NCBI GenBank assembly: GCA_002707495.1
Contig: PAMZ01000018.1
Coordinates: 310,001 to 374,000 of the forward strand
Direction of reading: 5' to 3'
Length of the DNA stretch: 64,000 nt
DNA from: Halobacteriovoraceae bacterium
GTDB lineage: Bacteria > Bdellovibrionota > Bacteriovoracia > Bacteriovoracales > Bacteriovoracaceae
In this document: piece by piece, positions 58,755 to 64,000 of the stretch
Numbering within the stretch: position 1 is the first letter of the stretch
Layout: each line of letters starts with the position of its first letter
Made by a program: the position numbers and the translations under genes
The notes under the pieces: generated by a model
The model's database searches: none
Told to the model about the DNA's origin: nothing
What the model saw: only the letters and a program-made list of their open reading frames with translations

Positions 58755-61700
58755 CTAAACCTTAATCCAATTGTCAGCGAAAAACTCTTTCTCGAATACA
58801 CACCCGTCGGTAATAACACTTGTTATCTTATTCTCAGGGTTATTTGCAACGATCATTGTATAAGATGTTTTGTGCTTCCATAATTGTTCGTTGTAAAAAC
58901 TTGCTATTGATTTACCTAAACTTAGGAACTGGCTATCTGCTCTTTCCTTGGTTATGAGATAATAGAGCGGATTACAGTAAAAGGCATTGGAAACCCAAAT
59001 CATCGAACTCTGATTTCTATTCAGTAAAGAGAGAAATTTATCATGTTCATTTATTAGGTCAATATGGGTGAAGTTGGCTTTTTTCAATTTTCTGATATTT
59101 TCTATGAGGTAATGAGAATCACCTTCAAAGTGATCTCTTATAATTCCTTCAAGTTGTACTTTTGCCTCATGAGCTTCGTATCTCTCTCCGGTTGATTTTG
59201 GGGATAGAGTAGCAATGAGGTTAGAAATTTCATCCACCGCCTCACATTTAACAAGTTTACTGACATAATCAATAGCTACTCTTGAGAAGTCTATAAAATG
59301 GGGATTTTTAATATCGCGACCTTTCCAGAACATCTCAGCCATTTTAATTGGTTTAAAACCAGCAGAAACGGAAACAAATGTGTCTGGTGTAAAACCTCCA
59401 AGCTCAATAAAATCAAGATTTTCATTGTTAAAGAAAAAAGCAAGTTCAGAGAAAGCTTCTAAATCTGTTTCAATTTGCTTTCTAATATTATCGTATCGAT
59501 AATCGAGTTTTTCCAAAGGGTATGCATACTCTTTGTTTGCCCTTAATTCTTCAATTACATTGAGAATCTTGAAAGAGCGTGCTAGAGATTCTATCATTAA
59601 CTTTGTTCCAAAGTTATTTTCACCACTTCGCTCAAAGACATTATTTCCTGGAGATATCCAATGAGGAGTATAGTCATCGTGTACACAGGTGTCTGATTTA
59701 TTGTGGGCAGGAAAAACAACCTTCTCATTATTAAAAAGATCTCCTAGGCTTATAAAGCCTAGGTCCTTCCATTTCTTTAAATCTAAAATAAGAAACTGTT
59801 CATGAAAATAGGGAATGGCACCATCTTTTTGAAAGTCCATGATATGCCCCATTGCACTCGCACCTTCTGCTTTCATAAATGCGAATGCCCGCTCTAAATC
59901 AATATTGAACTGTCTAATATTCTTAAAGTAAGTTCCTTGGCATACTAGGACAGCAAACTCGCAATTGTTTTCGTAAGCTACTGTTAAGTTTTCTTGCAGG
60001 CTTTTAAAGTCTATACGCTTGTAGGGCTTAGGAAATATAGACGCTAAAGTAGTAGTGTCTGTAACTTTCTCAGTGGTTTCTTTGTCTAGTCCATGTTCTA
60101 AAATGAAAAATTCATAATTGGATCCTGTAGACTTTGTAGAGTATCCTAAACTTTTCCACTCTGAGTAAAACATAGAATCTTGTTCCATATCTTCTACAAG
60201 TTTTATTTTTTTATTTCCAAGTTTTTCTAAAATTTCTCGTCTAGAACTTATACCATTTTGTCTTCTAGCCATTTCAATAATTTGCTCATCTGTGAATCGA
60301 ACAGGGCCATGAAATATAATGTGCATTCTCGGTTCGGAAGATCTATTCCACACCGAGTGAAATTTTCCATTATTAAAAAGAAAAACCGATCCATCGTCTG
60401 AAAAAGGGAGTTTTACAGAATATTCATTCTTTGTTCCATCCTCATTTAGGTTTGCCCAAAACTCACATCCTTCAGGCATATTAAGAGAGATGTTTACGGC
60501 CATTCCAGTGCTACCGTCTTTCATATCTCTATGAGTATGAATGATTGCTCCAGGCTCTAAGAGCATGAACCGAATCCTTTCACAAGCGGTAGTATCAGTT
60601 AAATGGTCGATAAGTCTCATTGTTTCTGGGCAGAGCTCAGCAAAAGGAGTTCTTTTGTATAATCCAACTTCGTTTTCAAGGCCATATTCTGTATGATAAG
60701 AGGTTTTTGTGAAGTCGCCGTGAACTGACTGTAAAGAAAGTGATTTCCATTGGCCGGAATCGCTTTCCATTTTACTTTGGTCATATCCTCTGTGTGTGAC
60801 AAAATAAGCTAAAGCCTTATTTGCCTCATCAAGAAGTTTCGTTGAATCAAATTTTACTTCCAGGTCAATATAAGGTTTGTAGTCTAGGTGATAAAAGATC
60901 TCTCGATCATACGGCCACTCTGCAGGTGTGTTAATATCAGGAAGGTTCTCACTCTTAGATCTAGCTTTTCTGTTAAGAAGTTTTTGCGCGAGTTCTTTTT
61001 CATATTTTTGTTTCATTCGCTCATCGACATTTACATTTTCTAAACCTTTTTTTGCAATGACATGTTTACCAGCACCAGACTTAGTAAAAGGGAGGTCGGA
61101 GATAGGGAAATCATTTGGTCCCTCCGTTCTAATGGACACAATTTTTTTGTGTTGAGCTAAAAGCTGCATAAAGGATTTTCGATCTTCTGGTTTTTCCTCA
61201 AGGCAACCCAAATGAAGAAACCCAAAAGCTGACCTTGGGTCATCAATATCAATTTTATAGTTTTCCCATAGCCATCTCTTGCAAGGCTCTCTAAAAGATT
61301 CAGGGAAAACGAGATCATTGAGAAACATCATTTGTAACCCAGGAGTATAACAATCTTGTGGCCTAGGCTCAGATTTTCCATAGAAAGCATTGAGCGTAGG
61401 CTGCCCACTCATACCGTAGACAACATACAAATCACCCCAGTTATAATCTGTTGTAAATTCTAAGTAGTCCTCATCTTTTAGCTCTACATGCTTTACGGGT
61501 TGAATGATGGCCTGACAATGACTTCCATTGTTTACCACTTCAGGAAGATAAACTTCTGCTCTATGAATATTGATATTGAAATCAGTTAACGCATTCAGGA
61601 CACTGCGATCTTGAGTAAAGACCTCATTGTGCGCATACTCTTCAAAGCTATCATGCATCTTCACAAGAAAATCACGGCTCATTCCGACATGAGGTTTATA

Positions 61701-61973
61701 GTCCAATCTATCGGGCAATCCCTTTTCTTCAGCATAGGTGTTAAAAACTTTAATATTATCCTTAAGACCTTGTACTATAACCTCAATACTATCGAAGTCA
61801 GGACCGAAAAACTCACCATCTTTATCAATGTAAAAATCAGGACTTTTTAAAGAGTGATTTAAAAGTGAAAACCATTTCTTAGCAAAACTGGTATCAAAAA
61901 GTTTATATTTTAAAGTTAAAACTTCATTTGTTGAATCGTTCTGAAAGTCGACGTACACGTATCTATTAGCCAT
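58755..61973 (-). CDS. Multidomain protein with Asp/Asn beta-hydroxylase-type oxygenase domain
   Basis: A 1072-residue soluble protein. Residues about 1-340 and 620-800 contain segments shared with the 604-residue protein at 53257 (LKYKLFDTSFAKKWFSLL, VCQGTYFKNIRQFNIDLERA). Between them, residues about 370-580 form a 2-oxoglutarate/Fe(II) oxygenase of the aspartyl/asparaginyl beta-hydroxylase type. Metal ligands are HTHRD near residue 478 and FHSVWNRSSEPR near 539, the latter with the arginine that binds 2-oxoglutarate. AGGA precedes the ATG. Substrate unknown; the architecture is unfamiliar to me. Confidence 0.8.
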   Translation of the reverse strand: MANRYVYVDFQNDSTNEVLTLKYKLFDTSFAKKWFSLLNHSLKSPDFYIDKDGEFFGPDFDSIEVIVQGLKDNIKVFNTYAEEKGLPDRLDYKPHVGMSRDFLVKMHDSFEEYAHNEVFTQDRSVLNALTDFNINIHRAEVYLPEVVNNGSHCQAIIQPVKHVELKDEDYLEFTTDYNWGDLYVVYGMSGQPTLNAFYGKSEPRPQDCYTPGLQMMFLNDLVFPESFREPCKRWLWENYKIDIDDPRSAFGFLHLGCLEEKPEDRKSFMQLLAQHKKIVSIRTEGPNDFPISDLPFTKSGAGKHVIAKKGLENVNVDERMKQKYEKELAQKLLNRKARSKSENLPDINTPAEWPYDREIFYHLDYKPYIDLEVKFDSTKLLDEANKALAYFVTHRGYDQSKMESDSGQWKSLSLQSVHGDFTKTSYHTEYGLENEVGLYKRTPFAELCPETMRLIDHLTDTTACERIRFMLLEPGAIIHTHRDMKDGSTGMAVNISLNMPEGCEFWANLNEDGTKNEYSVKLPFSDDGSVFLFNNGKFHSVWNRSSEPRMHIIFHGPVRFTDEQIIEMARRQNGISSRREILEKLGNKKIKLVEDMEQDSMFYSEWKSLGYSTKSTGSNYEFFILEHGLDKETTEKVTDTTTLASIFPKPYKRIDFKSLQENLTVAYENNCEFAVLVCQGTYFKNIRQFNIDLERAFAFMKAEGASAMGHIMDFQKDGAIPYFHEQFLILDLKKWKDLGFISLGDLFNNEKVVFPAHNKSDTCVHDDYTPHWISPGNNVFERSGENNFGTKLMIESLARSFKILNVIEELRANKEYAYPLEKLDYRYDNIRKQIETDLEAFSELAFFFNNENLDFIELGGFTPDTFVSVSAGFKPIKMAEMFWKGRDIKNPHFIDFSRVAIDYVSKLVKCEAVDEISNLIATLSPKSTGERYEAHEAKVQLEGIIRDHFEGDSHYLIENIRKLKKANFTHIDLINEHDKFLSLLNRNQSSMIWVSNAFYCNPLYYLITKERADSQFLSLGKSIASFYNEQLWKHKTSYTMIVANNPENKITSVITDGCVFEKEFFADNWIKV

Positions 61974-62097
61974 TCGATTATCCTGTTTTGAGCTCTACAA
62001 ATTTTAACATATTGGGCAGATTAGAGTCTACTACTTGTAATATGAGAAAATGATAAAGTTCAATAGTAGATGATATAAATCATTTTATTGGATAATT

Positions 62098-63909
62098 TTA
62101 GTCTTTGTTAAAGACTTCAGGTTTAAAGTTTGTAATTGCGTCTAAGTTTTCTTCCCTACGCAAAATAAAATTGCCTAAAACAAGAATGTCCATTTCTGTT
62201 GAAAGAAAGCACCTAATTGCATCAATGGGAGAACATACAATTGGCTCACCCCTTACATTAAAACTTGTGTTTATTAGTATGGGATAACCAGTTACTAATT
62301 CAAATTTCTCTAATAGACACGTAATAAGTGGATTTTGCTCTGAGTTTACTGTTTGTAGTCTAGCGGAGCCATCGAGGTGAGTAATTGATGGAAAATCACT
62401 TTCGATGTTCGATAAACTTTTAAATTCTTCACTGTCTATTTTTTTATAGCTTTTTACACGCTGAGTGAATTGCATATAGGGGTTTGAATAGTTTGGTTCG
62501 AAATACTTATGAGCTTTACTTTCAATTGTAATGGGCGCAAATGGCCTAAATCCTTCTCTAAATTTTATCTTTAAGTTAAGTTTTTTTTGCATTGTTTGCT
62601 CAAGAGGGCTTGCAAGAATTGATCTGTTTCCTAGTGCGCGAGGTCCCCACTCCATCTTGCCTTGAAACCAGCCGAGCACTTTTCCCTCAGCCAAATCTTT
62701 GGCTATTGACTCAATGCTTTCCACTATGACTTTTTTATTATGTTTAAGCTTAAACTTTTTTATGGACCTTAAAATTTCCTGGTCGCTATACTCTGGACCA
62801 AGGTAGGCATTAAAATGATCTTCTCTTTTTTTGTATTGCTTATCTTTAAAATAGAAACCAAGTGCAGCACCAATTGCACCACCAGCATCACCCGGAGCTG
62901 GATGAATCCAAATATTTCGAAACAAATTCTGTTCTTTAATCTTGCTGTTCGCAACACAGTTAAGTGCTACTCCTCCGGAAAAACATAAATTTTCGGATAG
63001 TGTTATTTCTTTTACATGTTTAGTGATTTTTAAAAGAATTTTTTCAACTGCCAATTGTGAAGCTTTTGCAAAATCACAATAAAACTGTGTTAGTTCATCT
63101 TCCTCACTTCGTACCGAGTGTTTAAACAGTTCTTTCCACCTTTTATCGTTAATGGTTTTTAAACCGTGGTGAAATTCAAAATTTTCAAGGTTAAGTTCAA
63201 TGGAACCGTCATCAAAAGTGGTGAATAGATTCTTTTCGATGATTTCTTGGATTTTAATAGCTTCTTTGTCTCTTCCATAGGGTGCAAGTCCCATTAATTT
63301 ATATTCGCCAGAGTTGATTTTAAATCCACAATAGAAAGTAAAAGCTGAATAGAGGATTCCAATCGAATGCGGAAAGTTCATTTGTTTCAAGAGCTTGTGG
63401 GAGTTTTTTGTGAATTTATAAATAGATAGAGTGGCCCATTCTCCAACACCGTCGACAACTAGAGCAGCTGACTCTTCAAATGGAGAGGTATAAAAGCAAC
63501 TTGCAGCATGTGAGAAATGATGATCAGAGAACATCACTCTTTTTCCATTAAAAGAGGGGTCAATGTTTTTAAAATGCTTTTTTAATAGAGTTCTAAAGTA
63601 TAGTTTTTCACCTAACCAAGAAGGCATCGCGTTTAAAAATTGTTTAAAACTCCTTGGGCTTGTTAATAAAATTGTATCAACAATTCTTTCAAACTTTTTC
63701 CAGGGCTTATCATAATAAACAATATTTTCGAGGTCATTTAGGGTAATCCCTTCTTCGGTTAAAAGAAATCGGATCGCATTAGTTGGAAAATTCGAGTCTC
63801 CCTTGATACGAGTAAACCTTTCTTCTTGAGCTGCGAATATTACTTTTCCATTTTTAATTAAAGCTGCAGCTGAGTCATGGTAGAAGGCCGAAATACCGAG
63901 TGTATACAT
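62098..63909 (-). CDS. NodU/CmcH-family carbamoyltransferase
   Basis: A 603-residue O-carbamoyltransferase. It transfers the carbamoyl group of carbamoyl phosphate, via a carbamoyl-adenylate, to a sugar or secondary metabolite. The N-terminal Kae1-like domain has LGISAFYHDSAAALI, AAQEERFTRIKGD, DHHFSHAASCFYTSPF, VDGVGEWAT and GGVALNCVANSKI. The C-terminal domain has QGKMEWGPRALGNRSILA and NTSFNVRGEPIVCSPIDA. ATG 63909 is preferred (GAGAGG upstream), overlapping the preceding stop as TAATG. An in-frame TTG at 63915 is less likely. Confidence 0.95.
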   Translation of the reverse strand: MYTLGISAFYHDSAAALIKNGKVIFAAQEERFTRIKGDSNFPTNAIRFLLTEEGITLNDLENIVYYDKPWKKFERIVDTILLTSPRSFKQFLNAMPSWLGEKLYFRTLLKKHFKNIDPSFNGKRVMFSDHHFSHAASCFYTSPFEESAALVVDGVGEWATLSIYKFTKNSHKLLKQMNFPHSIGILYSAFTFYCGFKINSGEYKLMGLAPYGRDKEAIKIQEIIEKNLFTTFDDGSIELNLENFEFHHGLKTINDKRWKELFKHSVRSEEDELTQFYCDFAKASQLAVEKILLKITKHVKEITLSENLCFSGGVALNCVANSKIKEQNLFRNIWIHPAPGDAGGAIGAALGFYFKDKQYKKREDHFNAYLGPEYSDQEILRSIKKFKLKHNKKVIVESIESIAKDLAEGKVLGWFQGKMEWGPRALGNRSILASPLEQTMQKKLNLKIKFREGFRPFAPITIESKAHKYFEPNYSNPYMQFTQRVKSYKKIDSEEFKSLSNIESDFPSITHLDGSARLQTVNSEQNPLITCLLEKFELVTGYPILINTSFNVRGEPIVCSPIDAIRCFLSTEMDILVLGNFILRREENLDAITNFKPEVFNKD

Positions 63910-64000
63910 TACCAAGGCCTCTCGAATTGAATTTGATCACTTTCCATAATGGTGAAATTAGATTTGGTTACTAGATGTTTTTTTCGAAAAAAAGAAAATG
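63909..64000 (-). CDS. C-terminal fragment of an unidentified protein (5' end beyond window)
   Basis: An open frame of 29 codons runs in from the window edge and ends HLVTKSNFTIMESDQIQF then ERPW and TAA. The stop shares one base with the carbamoyltransferase ATG, a typical coupled junction. The fragment is too short to identify. Confidence 0.5.
   Translation of the reverse strand, partial: FSFFRKKHLVTKSNFTIMESDQIQFERPW

Overview
The window is about 64 kb of AT-rich bacterial chromosome spanning the replication origin. The gene set (dnaA-dnaN-recF-gyrB-gyrA, rpmH-rnpA-yidC-mnmE-mnmG-rsmG-parA-parB, a bactofilin), parS-like sites of the Myxococcus type (core GTTCCAYGTRGAAC), low G+C, and several secreted, patatin and TPR proteins suggest a Gram-negative predatory-type bacterium of the Bdellovibrionota, possibly Bacteriovoracales. 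That assignment is inference; no 16S gene is present.

Layout. 1-7.5 kb: secreted or envelope proteins (patatin-like lipase, lytic transglycosylase, VWA protein, two unknown secreted proteins). 7.5-13.3 kb, minus strand: F1 and peripheral-stalk genes of ATP synthase (atpC, D, G, A, H, F, F'). 13.5-21.6 kb, minus strand: bactofilin, parB, parA, rsmG, mnmG, mnmE, yidC, rnpA, rpmH. 21.7-33.3 kb, plus strand: dnaA, candidate oriC with an AT-rich decamer repeat, dnaN, recF, gyrB, gyrA, a TPR lipoprotein, atpZ/atpI-like genes, atpB and atpE. Genes on both sides point away from the dnaA-dnaN gap, as expected for an origin, and the ATP synthase is split into two blocks flanking it. 33.4-39.5 kb, minus strand: pdxA, two SurA/PpiC-type chaperones, mfd. 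39.5-47.3 kb, plus strand: a tightly overlapping operon of seven very hydrophobic proteins, with faint resemblance to the membrane arm of complex I, Hyf hydrogenase or Mrp antiporters, ending in a GYF_2-TM-TPR protein. 47.3-48.9 kb: serS followed by two tRNA-Ser genes. 49-64 kb: a probable surface-glycan or secondary-metabolite cluster (SGNH-like protein, multi-TM protein, HTTM protein, radical SAM enzyme, a fused glutaminase/N-acetyl-sugar amidotransferase, a glycosyltransferase, a 1072-residue protein with a 2-oxoglutarate oxygenase domain, a NodU-type carbamoyltransferase).

Most unusual signal. A 16-bp near-palindrome (half-sites TGGTYC or TGCCCC, a 4-bp TATA-like spacer, half-sites GRACCA or GGGGCA) occurs eight times between 6.3 and 22.2 kb and was not seen elsewhere by eye. 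Four copies are intergenic. Four are inside genes (parB, dnaA, and mnmE twice), always in the same orientation and frame, encoding (A/G)PI(E/G)P in linker or loop segments. It could be a binding site for an unknown origin-region protein or a tiny mobile palindrome. A separate set of four parS-like sites lies in rsmG-mnmG, one of them spanning the mnmE stop and the mnmG GTG start.
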